64,000 bases of DNA from JAGVSR01 sp963778225 (GCA_963778225.1 CAVZTR010000004.1:186001-250000); one strand, 5' to 3'; shown: positions 17,764-26,782, counted from the first letter of the stretch. Translations and numbers: made by a program. The notes: a model not told the origin generated them from the sequence alone.

Positions 17764-18969
17764 TCAAGCAGCCTTTGCCTTCGGCAGTTCAGCGGCCTTC
17801 GTCGCGGTCTTGTTGAAGTACTCGGCCGCGGCACCCGTGCCCGAACCGAACTTCACCGGTACGCCGCAATCCTTCAGCGTCATCTCGACGGCGAAGAGGA
17901 CGCCACCGATCATGAACTCGTCGAGCGCACCGAGGTGACCGATGCGGAAGACGCGGCCGGCGACTTTGTTGAGGCCGACGCCGAGGGAGGTGTTGTAACG
18001 GTAGTAGGCGGTCTTAACGATCTGGGCGCTGTCGATGCCTTCCGGAGCGAGGATGGCCGACACGGTGTCGGAATGCCACTTCGGTTCCTTGGCGCACAGC
18101 TTCAGGCCCCATGCGTCGACCGCTGCACGCACGCCGTTGGCGAGGCGGTGATGACGGGCGAAGACATTCTCGAGGCCTTCCGCGAAGATCAGGTCGAGCG
18201 AGCAACGCAGGCCCTGGAGGAGCTGGGTCGCCGGCGTGTAGGGGAAGTACCCGAGGTCGTTGGTCTTGATGTGGTCTTCCCAGGCGAAGAAGCAACGCGC
18301 CATGCCGCCGTTCGCCTTATTGGCGTCGAGCGCCTTTTGGCTGACGGCGAGAATGCCAAGGCCTGTCGGGAGCATGAAGCCCTTCTGCGAACCGGAGACG
18401 CAGCAGTCGACGCCCCACTCACCCATGCGCATGTCGAGCGAGCCGAGACCGGAGACGCTGTCGACGAACAGGAGTGCGGGGTGCTTGGCGGCATCGAGCG
18501 CCTTGCGGACGCCTGCGATATCCGAGGTGACGCCGGTTGCCGTTTCATTGTGCGTGGCGAAGACGGCCTTGATCTCGTGAGCCTTATCCTTAGCCAGGAT
18601 GTCGGCATACTTCTCGAGCGGAACGCCCGTGCCCCACTCTTCGTCGCAGAGTTCCACCTTGAGACCGAGACGCTCGGCCATGTCGACCCAGAGCAGCGAG
18701 AACTGACCGAAGCGGCTCATGAGAACCTTGTCGCCCGGCTTCAGCGTGTTCTGAATCGCCGATTCCCAAGCGCCCGTGCCCGACGACGGGAAGATGAACA
18801 CCCGGCCGTCCTTCATCTTGAAGACCTTCTTCAGGTCTTCGAAGATCGGAAGGGTCAGCTTCGGATATTCGGCCGAACGCATGTCGATCATGGGCACGTT
18901 CATGGCCATGCGGACTTCGTCGGGGATGGTGGTGGGGCCGGGAATGAAGAGATGCGGCGTGACGGACAT
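17764..18969 (-). CDS. sgaA: Serine-glyoxylate aminotransferase
   Basis: A 401-residue class V PLP aminotransferase. It starts MSVTPHLFIPGPTTIPDEV, has the substrate-loop FPSSGTGAWESAI, the cofactor aspartate region LLFVDSVSGLGS, and the PLP lysine in CCVSGSQKGFMLPTG. Serine plus glyoxylate gives hydroxypyruvate plus glycine, a core serine-cycle step. It is the first gene of the minus-strand operon; mcl follows after 139 bases. A purine-rich GGAGGAAA sits directly before the ATG. Confidence 0.94.
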   Translation of the reverse strand: MSVTPHLFIPGPTTIPDEVRMAMNVPMIDMRSAEYPKLTLPIFEDLKKVFKMKDGRVFIFPSSGTGAWESAIQNTLKPGDKVLMSRFGQFSLLWVDMAERLGLKVELCDEEWGTGVPLEKYADILAKDKAHEIKAVFATHNETATGVTSDIAGVRKALDAAKHPALLFVDSVSGLGSLDMRMGEWGVDCCVSGSQKGFMLPTGLGILAVSQKALDANKANGGMARCFFAWEDHIKTNDLGYFPYTPATQLLQGLRCSLDLIFAEGLENVFARHHRLANGVRAAVDAWGLKLCAKEPKWHSDTVSAILAPEGIDSAQIVKTAYYRYNTSLGVGLNKVAGRVFRIGHLGALDEFMIGGVLFAVEMTLKDCGVPVKFGSGTGAAAEYFNKTATKAAELPKAKAA

Positions 18970-19261
18970 GATGTTTCCTCCAGTCGATCGTTCGGAACTC
19001 GCGGCGGCGTCGCGAAGTCCAGCGCCTCTTTAGGGACGCTTTCAGGCGCGGCATTCGCTGCAGTTGATGAATTCTGCCGGGCCGGGGCGATCTTGCGGAC
19101 GCCCGGTCAGGGCTCCCTCCAATACCATCGGCTGGTCGGGCGCAACATTCACGATTGCTTAGGGCGTCACAATACCCGCGCGGAGAGATTTGCGGCTCAA
19201 ATGGGTGGGATTGAAACCAGACAAGAGTAGGTTCAAGCCACCTCAACGGGTAGCCAACGTC

Positions 19262-19936
19262 CTACCCTAGGGAATCCTGTAGCGACGTTCGCGATGTTTT
19301 GGACATGTAAAGCGCGACGGCCATGGCCCGGTTGTTGACACCCAACTTATCGTACAGGTTTTTGAGGTGATACTTGACCGTATTGCGTGAAATGCCAATG
19401 CGCGACGCGATCTGAAGATTTGACCACCCATTGGCGAGTGCTGCGAGCAACTCTCGTTCGCGCGAGGTCAGCATTTCAAGTGGATCTTGCGACAGTGTTT
19501 CGAGATCGACATAGGGGAAGCAGAGACGGCCGCGCGCCACCCACGAGATCGTGTCGAGCAGGACCGGCGGCTCGTCGCTCTTTGAAATAAAGCCCCACGC
19601 GCCTGACTTTATCGTTTGTCGGAGAACGTCGGAGATGGCCTCACCGGTGTAGATGATGACCCGGGTTCCGATCTGACGGCGCTTCAGGACTTCCAGCACG
19701 TCGCCACCGGTCATGTCCGGCAGCGACCAGCCAATGAGTCCGATATCGACCGGACTCTCCGTGCATGCCGCAATGAAGGCACCGCCGCTCGCGACAGTCG
19801 TGACGATGTCAAAGCGGCCGTCCCGCGCGATCAGTTCGGCAAGCCCTGTGCGAACGACGGGGTTTTTATCGGCGACGAGAATGCGCGGCTTCTGGCCTGC
19901 CGTGCGGACGGGCGCCCCAGACGTGATCGGCATCAT
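19262..19936 (-). CDS. LuxR-family regulator with degenerate receiver domain
   Basis: A 224-residue two-domain protein. Residues 17-130 form a receiver-like domain and 156-215 a LuxR HTH (LTSRERELLAALANGWSNLQ, then IASRIGISRNTVKYHLKNLY). The usual phospho-acceptor aspartate is replaced by Gly69 (DIGLIGWSLPDMTGG), and the acidic pair is Asp23-Lys24 (LVADKNPVV). Thr97 and Lys119 are kept. It is therefore probably not controlled by ordinary aspartyl phosphorylation. I chose ATG 19936 because GGGGAGG lies nine bases upstream; an in-frame start at 20011 lacks a site. It lies 292 bases upstream of sgaA on the same strand, so it may regulate the serine-cycle operon (inference). Confidence 0.85.
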   Translation of the reverse strand: MMPITSGAPVRTAGQKPRILVADKNPVVRTGLAELIARDGRFDIVTTVASGGAFIAACTESPVDIGLIGWSLPDMTGGDVLEVLKRRQIGTRVIIYTGEAISDVLRQTIKSGAWGFISKSDEPPVLLDTISWVARGRLCFPYVDLETLSQDPLEMLTSRERELLAALANGWSNLQIASRIGISRNTVKYHLKNLYDKLGVNNRAMAVALYMSKTSRTSLQDSLG

Positions 19937-20144
19937 GGAAGGTAGACCTCCCCGCGCCAAACACTGCAACCATCGCTCGTCATCGATTGGACCATCCGGT
20001 AGCCGGCGCAAGAGCCGTGCCGCTCCATCGTGTGATTGACTGACATTCGTCTTGCGTCAGCAACGCAAGGTGCGACCATCAGGACCTCAGTAGGAGGTTC
20101 GTTCCAGCGACGCTACTGGAAAACCGAGGCAATTGGGAGAGATC

Positions 20145-21983
20145 TCAGCTGAGTTGCCGTTGCTTCTTGAGGCGCTGCGTCCGCATTTCGCGATCATAGA
20201 GAATCTCACCACCCGGAACGCGAATGTCGCGCACAATTTGCAGCACATGCCGGGTGGGCGACGGGGTTGCCAGCGAGACGGCAAAGATCGCTGAAACGGC
20301 GGCGGGAATGCCAATGATGGCCGCCAAAGCACTCGGTATTGCCGCGCTTTCGCCCTGCCCGCCGGCAATGGTCAGAAGAGCTACCAGAAAGCCGGTCAGC
20401 ATGCCTGCCATAGCGCCAAAGGCGTTCATCCGCTTCCACCAGATCGAAAGCACCAGAACGGGGAATAAAGCCGATCCGCAGATCGCCAGTGCACACAAAA
20501 CGACGCGGAGCGGGTCTGTCGTCACGTAGGCAGCAGCGAGCACGCCCACTGCCGCCGCGACAGCAATGCCGCCGCGGCCGGCGTGGATGCGGACAGGTCC
20601 ATGGGGTGCCTCCCAAGTGCCGCCGAAGAGGATGTCTTCGGACAGGATGTGGCCGAGGGCTGTGGTGGCGGCGCCGGCAGCGACCAGGGCTCCGGCGATA
20701 ATTGCCGCGAGCGACAGATCGAGCAGCATTGGCGGCAGTTGAGCGGCAATGGGAAGGCTCAGCAGAACGCTGTCGCGGGCGAAGCTGATGCTGGATGCGG
20801 TGAACTGAGTCCCCGTTTCGGTGATGCTCGCAAAACCACGCTTGGCAAGTTCGGCGAGCCAGGGCGGTACAACGGCCGGACCCGGGGTGACGATCAGATC
20901 CATCAGGTAGTCGCGCATGAAAACAGCGACGGAGGCAGCTGTCAGCATCGCAAAGCCAAAGATGAAGGTGGCCCAGCCGAGGGTTTTGCGCGCTTCGTAG
21001 ACGCCGGGAGCGGCGGCGAGGCGCGGAAGCAGCCAGGGGGCGGAGGCGACACCAGCGATCATCGAAAGCGTGCCAAGGACGAACGCGGCGGGGCCGAGCG
21101 CGCCGAAGGGGTCGGCGAAACGCTTCAGAATGGGTTGCAGCTCAGGACCGGGCAAATCGAACGCCATGCCTGGCGGCAAGATGATCGGCAGCCCCTGAAT
21201 GGCCTCGTTTCGGCCGATGGCGCGCAGCACGGGGCCATGCGTCAGCTGCGGCACCGGCATGGTGGTCACGATGGCGGCGACGATGATGACCGGGACCATG
21301 ACGGCAAAGAAGGCGGCGAGGCTTTGGGCCACTCCTGTCCAGGTCATTGATCGCATGCCGCCGGGCACGAGTGTGACCAGCAGAACAAGAAACAATACCA
21401 GGAACGCCTGGCCATGACTCCAGCCGGTCAGCACGATGGCGGCTTCGGCGGCGAAGCGGAGTTCGGCCGACAGGATCATGACGATCGGGATTGCAACGAC
21501 AAGCGCCGTGGCGAGCCGGAGCGGCCGGCTGTCGAAACGTCGGCCAAGGTAACTCGGAATGGTGAAAGCGCCGAACTTGCGCAGGAATGGCGCCAGCAGG
21601 ACAGCCATGACGACGAAGCCGCCCAGAGCTCCGATCCCGATAAAGAGGGCGTCGTAGCCGATCAGGAAGAACAGGCCGGTCAGCGCGACGAGACCGGTGG
21701 CGCCAAAGGCCGACATCGCGAGGACAAGGCCATTGAAAAATGCCGGGACGCGACGACCGGCAGCGAAGAAGTCCAGAGGATCTGAGGCGTGGGTCGCGAT
21801 GCCGATGCCGGCGTAGAGCGCGATCGGACCGAGCAGCATGGCGAGGCTCAGTATCGACAGTTCGACGCCGAGCCCCTGAAGGATGAGGCTGGTGAGCGCG
21901 ATGGCGGCAAATCCGCTGAGGAAGATGCCGAAGTATGAGCCGAGCCGAGGATTGACGGCGCGCGACGGGGATAGGATCGCCAT
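20145..21983 (-). CDS. Sodium:solute symporter family protein
   Basis: A 612-residue polytopic protein of the SSS family, in the ActP-like/VC2705 group. Family features are DPLDFFAAGRRVPAFFNGLV (the conserved GR segment after the first helices), FGATGLVALTGLFFLIGYD and LGRRFDSRPLRLATALVV. Roughly 13 hydrophobic segments are present. It imports a small organic acid or other solute with sodium. The upstream gene, five bases away, encodes the small DUF4212 partner typical of this subgroup. The carried solute cannot be read from the sequence. Confidence 0.88.
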   Translation of the reverse strand: MAILSPSRAVNPRLGSYFGIFLSGFAAIALTSLILQGLGVELSILSLAMLLGPIALYAGIGIATHASDPLDFFAAGRRVPAFFNGLVLAMSAFGATGLVALTGLFFLIGYDALFIGIGALGGFVVMAVLLAPFLRKFGAFTIPSYLGRRFDSRPLRLATALVVAIPIVMILSAELRFAAEAAIVLTGWSHGQAFLVLFLVLLVTLVPGGMRSMTWTGVAQSLAAFFAVMVPVIIVAAIVTTMPVPQLTHGPVLRAIGRNEAIQGLPIILPPGMAFDLPGPELQPILKRFADPFGALGPAAFVLGTLSMIAGVASAPWLLPRLAAAPGVYEARKTLGWATFIFGFAMLTAASVAVFMRDYLMDLIVTPGPAVVPPWLAELAKRGFASITETGTQFTASSISFARDSVLLSLPIAAQLPPMLLDLSLAAIIAGALVAAGAATTALGHILSEDILFGGTWEAPHGPVRIHAGRGGIAVAAAVGVLAAAYVTTDPLRVVLCALAICGSALFPVLVLSIWWKRMNAFGAMAGMLTGFLVALLTIAGGQGESAAIPSALAAIIGIPAAVSAIFAVSLATPSPTRHVLQIVRDIRVPGGEILYDREMRTQRLKKQRQLS

Positions 21984-21988
21984 CCTTG

Positions 21989-22249
21989 TCAGTTATCCTC
22001 GTGGGCGCCGTGCCAGTGGTCGATGGCATCTTGCTGGCGGACGAAGCTTGCGACGGTAATAACGGCGATCAGGACGAGCCCATGGGCGGCAAGGAAATAG
22101 CCCAAGGGAAAGCCGAGGAATTTGTTCGAGTTTAGCCGATCGGCATACAGAGGCAGGATGATAATCACGGCGAAGAAGGGCGCGAGGCTGGCCACCATCT
22201 GCCATTTCGTGTGGCGCCAGTAGGGTTTGCGTTCCTTACGCTCGATCAT
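21989..22249 (-). CDS. DUF4212 small symporter subunit
   Basis: An 86-residue protein with two hydrophobic segments (WQMVASLAPFFAVIIILPLY and PLGYFLAAHGLVLIAVITVA), and conserved KPYWRHTKWQM near the start. This is the DUF4212 family, found directly upstream of a class of sodium:solute symporters. I chose ATG 22249, which has GGGGGAGA nine bases upstream; a longer frame from 22405 has no such site. Five bases separate it from the symporter. Its precise role (assembly or gating) is not established. Confidence 0.85.
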   Translation of the reverse strand: MIERKERKPYWRHTKWQMVASLAPFFAVIIILPLYADRLNSNKFLGFPLGYFLAAHGLVLIAVITVASFVRQQDAIDHWHGAHEDN

Positions 22250-22567
22250 GCTGCTCGTCTCCCCCTTGCTGACCTGAAAATCGAGCGCCCGGCCCCCCGG
22301 TGCCAATTCCGGCGCCGGTATAGTGGTCGCAGGTTTCCGTCTTTTGTTTGTCGGCGGCTGACTGTCGAACTCTAGTCGGATTTTGCTGCAAGCGATCCGA
22401 AACATATTCCTCCCCCGCGCTCAATGAACTCCGCGACCGGATTGTCCCCTTTGTTTAGGTTGCCTATCGTTCCCGTCAGCGAATCGCCGTTTTGGACGGG
22501 GCGCGCGGTGGCTCAGCGGCCGATACGGTGCTGCGGCTGCAGGCAACACAGCAATGGGGAAGACATA

Positions 22568-22960
22568 ATGAGTGTGATTCAGGAATTCCGCGAATTCGCG
22601 ATGAGGGGCAATGTGGTCGATCTCGCGGTCGGCGTCATCATGGGTGCTTCGTTCGCGCCGATCGTTTCGTCGCTCGTCGACAACATCATCATGCCGCCGA
22701 TCGGATACCTGATGGCCGGGGTGGACTTCTCGACGCTCGCCGTCACGCTGCCGACACCCACCGGAGACGGCGTTGGGATCAGGTACGGCGTATTCCTCAA
22801 CGCCGTGATCAAATTCATCATCACCGCCTTCGCGATCTTCCTCTTAGTAAAAGCAATGAACAGAATGAAGAAACCGGCGCCCGCCGCTGCGGTCCCACCG
22901 CCGACGCCGACTGAGATTTATCTCAAGGAAATTCGGGACGCGCTGGTGGCGAAGACGTAA
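22568..22960 (+). CDS. mscL: Large-conductance mechanosensitive channel
   Basis: A 130-residue MscL. The N-terminal amphipathic helix and TM1 (EFREFAMRGNVVDLAVGVIM, GASFAPIVSSLVDNIIMPPI) and TM2 (FLNAVIKFIITAFAIFLLVK) are all recognisable, ending in a short helical tail. It opens a large pore on hypo-osmotic shock to release solutes. GGGGAAGAC precedes ATG 22568; a longer in-frame start at 22424 adds residues unlike MscL. It is monocistronic and followed by a good terminator. Confidence 0.96.
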   Translation: MSVIQEFREFAMRGNVVDLAVGVIMGASFAPIVSSLVDNIIMPPIGYLMAGVDFSTLAVTLPTPTGDGVGIRYGVFLNAVIKFIITAFAIFLLVKAMNRMKKPAPAAAVPPPTPTEIYLKEIRDALVAKT

Positions 22961-22995
22961 CTGAGCCTGAGCTGCATGAAGCACTGATGATGATC

Positions 22996-23027
22996 AGCCC
23001 CGGAGCGGTGACGCTTCGGGGCTTTCT
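22996..23027 (+). terminator. Terminator after mscL
   Basis: The 12-pair stem AGCCCCGGAGCG/CGCTTCGGGGCT (one G-T pair) with loop GTGA is followed by TTTCTT. It directly abuts the stop of the convergent radical SAM gene and may serve both directions. Confidence 0.8.
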
Positions 23028-24005
23028 TCATGAGCAGCTGCCGCCGCCAAGCACGCAGAAGCGTGAGCAGTGCGGGTGAGCGAGCTTGACAGCGCCGCGG
23101 TCGAACACTCCGCCATCCGCGCACGCGGCATCGGCGAGTGTGGCCCCCATTTCGAAACGCGCATCGTAGGGGAGCAGCGTGCACGGCAGAACCGTGGGGG
23201 CTGCGGCTCCTCTGCGTTTCACAATCATGCGCGAGGAGGCGCACATCATCGCATCGGGACTGACGTTCAATATGCTCCAGCAGCCCGGAGTGATTTCGGG
23301 TACGTCGGCCGCGGCATCCATCTCGGGGAAGAGGACGAGATCGCGGGTAGAGGTGGCGTTGAGATGCCAGCCGCGTTTGGCGAACAGCGCCGCATAGCCT
23401 GCGATCGCCGCATCGTGGTTTTCACCCCAGCACATGCGTCCCGCGACTGCGATTTGGAAGCCATTGGACGCCAGCCAATCAGTTCCTTCCAAGGCTTTTG
23501 CGAATGAGCCGGCTCCGCGTTCCTCGTCGTGCAGCGCTGCGGTGTAGTGGTCAAGGCTGACGCGCAGCGTGAGCTTGCCTGGAAATCGATTGTGAAGCTT
23601 TGCCAGCCAGGCCTTCACGCCAGGCCGCTGCATGGGGGCCATGGCATTCGTCAACACGAGAACCTCGAAGCCCAACTCCAGGGCTTCAGTCACCATGACC
23701 TCGAACTCGGGATTGAGGAACGGCTCGCCGCCGGTGAAACCGATCTCGCGGGTGTCGAGGGCGCGCGCTTCCGTGAGGAAAGGCAAGACTTCGGCGGCGG
23801 AGATATAGGCGAGGCGGTCGTTGGTGGGGCTCGATTCGATGTAGCAGTTGCGGCAGGTGATGTTGCAGAGCGTGCCGGTGTTGATCCAAAGCGTTTCAAG
23901 CTGCTTCAGGGCGACCGTTGCCCGCGGCTCGCCCTTTGCGGTGCGATCCGGGTTCATGAACTTCGCCACGGGCTCGACGCCAATAATGGGTTTAAGTTCG
24001 GTCAC
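23028..24005 (-). CDS. Radical SAM enzyme with cysteine-rich C-terminal tail
   Basis: A 325-residue radical SAM protein. The cluster motif is Cys47-x3-Cys51-x2-Cys54 (CNITCRNC), preceded by WINTGTL; the SAM-binding GGEP is at residues 92-95. The C-terminal third has additional cysteines: PGCWSILNVS, MMCASSRM, VLPCTLLPY, and a tail with Cys313, Cys317 and Cys324 (CSRFCVLGGGSCS), suggesting an auxiliary iron-sulfur cluster as in SPASM or Twitch proteins. The substrate is unknown; no peptide precursor or partner is visible beside it. It is convergent with mscL and upstream of the tRNA gene on the opposite strand. Confidence 0.85.
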   Translation of the reverse strand: MTELKPIIGVEPVAKFMNPDRTAKGEPRATVALKQLETLWINTGTLCNITCRNCYIESSPTNDRLAYISAAEVLPFLTEARALDTREIGFTGGEPFLNPEFEVMVTEALELGFEVLVLTNAMAPMQRPGVKAWLAKLHNRFPGKLTLRVSLDHYTAALHDEERGAGSFAKALEGTDWLASNGFQIAVAGRMCWGENHDAAIAGYAALFAKRGWHLNATSTRDLVLFPEMDAAADVPEITPGCWSILNVSPDAMMCASSRMIVKRRGAAAPTVLPCTLLPYDARFEMGATLADAACADGGVFDRGAVKLAHPHCSRFCVLGGGSCS

Positions 24006-24155
24006 GCGTTCTCACCCTGGTCCATGGCGGCCACATTGCGACGGCGCGTCCAGCCGCTCAAGACCCTACGATGCCGCGCGAAACCGGTTTCATATGATCG
24101 GTTCAGACGGGACGCCTTGTTCCGGACAACGGGGCTATGGTAACGAGAAGGCGTC

Positions 24156-24229
24156 GCGGGCGTAGTTCAATGGTAGAACGGCAGCTTCCCAAGCTGCATA
24201 CGAGGGTTCGATTCCCTTCGCCCGCTCCA
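24156..24229 (+). tRNA. tRNA-Gly (anticodon CCC)
   Basis: A 74-base cloverleaf including encoded CCA. The acceptor stem is GCGGGCG/CGCCCGC, with discriminator T. The anticodon stem GCAGC/GCTGC encloses loop TTCCCAA, giving anticodon CCC. The T-arm is GAGGG/CCCTT with loop TTCGATT, and the D-loop contains TTCAATGGTAG. It reads GGG codons. Confidence 0.95.
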
Positions 24230-24328
24230 GGTTTATGTCTCACGCGCCAATGGCGCTCCGACGGGGCGACGCTTGCGCCGGGTCGCCTTGCTCCCGCGGG
24301 CCTGCGGCCCGAAGGTGGTGCGGATATC

Positions 24329-25825
24329 TTACGCGTTCGGCGTTGAGCGCGGGGCGTGTTCGGTTTTGCGCCAGTGGAAGGGTGAGCGGACGAGATCGAC
24401 GATAGCGCGGTAGGCGGCCGCCGAGATCATCATCCAGTAGAGCGGCATAAGCACGGCTCGGACGGCGAGGCGCAACCCGTGGCGCCTCCAACCGGTGAGG
24501 AACGCGAGGGCGATACCAACGGTGTAGGCAAACACCAGGTTTGCGACACCGAACCACCAGATGACGGCTTGCCAGCCTTGCGGCGGCCAGAGCGAAAGAT
24601 CGCCGGTCGAGAGTTTCCACAGTGCATAGGCGTAGACGAGCGGGTGCACGAGCGCGGATATGATAACGCCGCCCATGAGCACGTTGAATCCGATGAAGCC
24701 GCGGGGGCCAAGATCGGACAGCAGGCGTGCTGGTTCGCGCAGATGCACCAGCGACGTCTGCATCCAGCCTTTGAGCCAGCGGGTGCGCTGACCAAGCCAG
24801 ATCGCGTTGGTGGGCGGGGCTTCTTCCCAGGTGGTGGAGTTCAGCATTTCGACGCGCCACCCCATACGCGCGAGGCGGATGCCCAAGTCGGCATCTTCCG
24901 TCACGTTGTAGGGGTCCCAGCCGCCGGACTCTTCCAACACTTCGCGACGAAAATGATTGGACGTACCGCCGAGAGGGACGGGCAGCGACAGGCGCTCGAT
25001 CACCGGCAGGATGGCATCGAACAACGCCGTGTATTCCAAAGTGAACTGGCGTGTCGTCCAACTCTTGTTGGGATTGTAGATATTCAGGCGGGCTTGCAGG
25101 CAGCCGAGGTCCGGACCGGCTTCAGCGAACCGGACGTAGGCCTCCAACAATTGACCGGGCTCGGGGTCGTCTTCGGCGTCGTACACGACGACGAAGGCGC
25201 CGGTTGCCAGCGGCAGGGCATACATCAGCGCGCGCGGCTTTGTGCGCGGGGAACCCGGCGGAACGGTCACAATCCGCATTCCCGAGCGGCCGTGGATTTC
25301 AGTCTGAAGGGCGATACGCGTTGCGGTGTCGTCTGCTTCAGTGATGAAAAGGATGTCGCGTTTGTCGGTGGGCCAATCGAGGCGCTCAAGGGATGCAACA
25401 ATCGACGCCACCATGTGGGCTTCGCGGTAAAGCGGAATCAGGATCGAGTAGACGGGCCAGTCGACATCCTGTCCGGCGGGGGGCGGCACGGCGCTTGGCC
25501 GCGAGGGTGCGCTCAACACGTGATGGATTGCAAACGCCCGCAAAACCGCGACGCACAGAAATGCTGGCGTGAGCAAAGTCATGATCGCCGCGGCGGTGAT
25601 GTCCGGACTTGTCCATAAGCCCGCCGCAACGGAAATAGAGACGGCGAACAATGCTAACTTTTGCCATAGCGCCAGAGGCGCAGCAGCCGACAGGCGCGGG
25701 TGCTGACGCATCAGTGACTCAGCCCAATGCGGATCAACGGAGCCGCATGGTGCGAGGGGAGGAACCTGACCGAGGCTAGGCCTCACCAGCGAAGCCATCT
25801 CATTCGGTTGAGTGGGATTTGACAC
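24329..25825 (-). CDS. Membrane glycosyltransferase, family 2
   Basis: A 498-residue processive-type GT2 protein. Two hydrophobic segments (about residues 55-100) precede the catalytic domain, which begins YSILIPLYREAHMV. The metal-binding DAEDD is at 216-220, the acceptor-side VTEDADLGIRL follows, and QRTRWLKGW provides the QxxRW motif. Three to five further membrane segments close the protein. It probably builds or exports a beta-linked surface polysaccharide; the product is unknown and no other exopolysaccharide gene is adjacent. The start is GTG 25825 or ATG 25798, neither with a strong ribosome-binding site. It diverges from the solute-binding protein gene. Confidence 0.85.
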   Translation of the reverse strand: MSNPTQPNEMASLVRPSLGQVPPLAPCGSVDPHWAESLMRQHPRLSAAAPLALWQKLALFAVSISVAAGLWTSPDITAAAIMTLLTPAFLCVAVLRAFAIHHVLSAPSRPSAVPPPAGQDVDWPVYSILIPLYREAHMVASIVASLERLDWPTDKRDILFITEADDTATRIALQTEIHGRSGMRIVTVPPGSPRTKPRALMYALPLATGAFVVVYDAEDDPEPGQLLEAYVRFAEAGPDLGCLQARLNIYNPNKSWTTRQFTLEYTALFDAILPVIERLSLPVPLGGTSNHFRREVLEESGGWDPYNVTEDADLGIRLARMGWRVEMLNSTTWEEAPPTNAIWLGQRTRWLKGWMQTSLVHLREPARLLSDLGPRGFIGFNVLMGGVIISALVHPLVYAYALWKLSTGDLSLWPPQGWQAVIWWFGVANLVFAYTVGIALAFLTGWRRHGLRLAVRAVLMPLYWMMISAAAYRAIVDLVRSPFHWRKTEHAPRSTPNA

Positions 25826-25922
25826 CGCGGCTTACTCGCACGACAAGTCGGCAGCCGTGGTTCGGACACCTTCGATCGTCAGACTACGGCAGACAACGAG
25901 AACTGAACAGCCGGAACACGCA

Positions 25923-26777
25923 ATGCCGCCCTTCAGATTCCCCCTGTTTTCCTTGCTGATTGCTGTATCCCGCTGTTCGACGGCATGGGCATGTGTCGCG
26001 GCCATTTTCGTTATCGCGGCTCTGTTTCATGGGCCATCGTTTGCGCAGGAGCCGCAGACCGGCGATCAGCCAAGGCGCGTGGTGGTGCGCTTTCTGACGG
26101 AAGGGGATTTCCCGCCGTTCAACTATCTTGACGACGACGGCGTGCTCGGTGGCTTCAATGTCGATCTGGCACGCGCGCTTTGTAATGAGATCGGGGCGGC
26201 GTGCGATATTCGTGTGCGGCCGTGGGACGAACTGTTGGTTGCCCTGAAACGCGGCGAGGCCGACGCTGTAATTGCCGGGCACACGGTGTTGCCGGACGCG
26301 CTGCGCCAGGTGGCGTTCACCGAACGGTACTTCTATACGCCGGGGCGCTTTGCTACAAAAACCGACGCGGAGAAGGTGGATATCGCGCCGGAGGCACTCG
26401 ATGGAAAATCTATCGCTGTCGCACGCGGCACTCCCCACGAAGCTTTCTTGAAGACGTTCTTCCGTGACAGCCGGATCCAGATCTTCGAGACCGCAGAGCT
26501 GGCGCGGGATGCGCTCTTGCAAGGCAAGGTCGACTACGTTTTTGACGACGGCGTCGGGCTGGCTTTCTGGATCAATGGGACCCTGTCTCGCCGGTGTTGC
26601 GAGTTGCGCGGCGGGCCATACTTCGAGCCGCGGTTTTTCGGCGACGGACTAGCCATTGCGGTGCCGCAGAGCGATCCGCAGATCAAGGCGCTGCTGAATG
26701 CGGCTCTGCATAAAGTTCGCGCGTCAGGTCGTTTCGACGAGCTTGTCTCGCGGTATTTTCCACACCGCGTGTTTTAG
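25923..26777 (+). CDS. Periplasmic solute-binding protein, family 3
   Basis: A 284-residue SBP_bac_3 protein. A long N-terminal signal region ends at about residue 41 (ALFHGPSFAQ). The mature part shows the classic opening VRFLTEGDFPPFNYLDDDG, then LGGFNVDLARALCNEIGA, AVARGTPHEAFLKTFF and VPQSDPQIKALLNAAL. Ligands are usually polar amino acids, but some family members in methylotrophs act in other periplasmic systems. No ABC permease or ATPase gene is adjacent, so it is an orphan. The start is ATG 25923; an earlier in-frame start at 25812 would spoil the signal peptide. Confidence 0.85.
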   Translation: MPPFRFPLFSLLIAVSRCSTAWACVAAIFVIAALFHGPSFAQEPQTGDQPRRVVVRFLTEGDFPPFNYLDDDGVLGGFNVDLARALCNEIGAACDIRVRPWDELLVALKRGEADAVIAGHTVLPDALRQVAFTERYFYTPGRFATKTDAEKVDIAPEALDGKSIAVARGTPHEAFLKTFFRDSRIQIFETAELARDALLQGKVDYVFDDGVGLAFWINGTLSRRCCELRGGPYFEPRFFGDGLAIAVPQSDPQIKALLNAALHKVRASGRFDELVSRYFPHRVF

Positions 26778-26782
26778 GAAAC

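Noticed and set aside
17644..19230. A 528-residue plus-strand frame across sgaA
   Set aside because: It is antisense to a well-supported aminotransferase gene and results from the GC-rich codon use; its translation has no domain.
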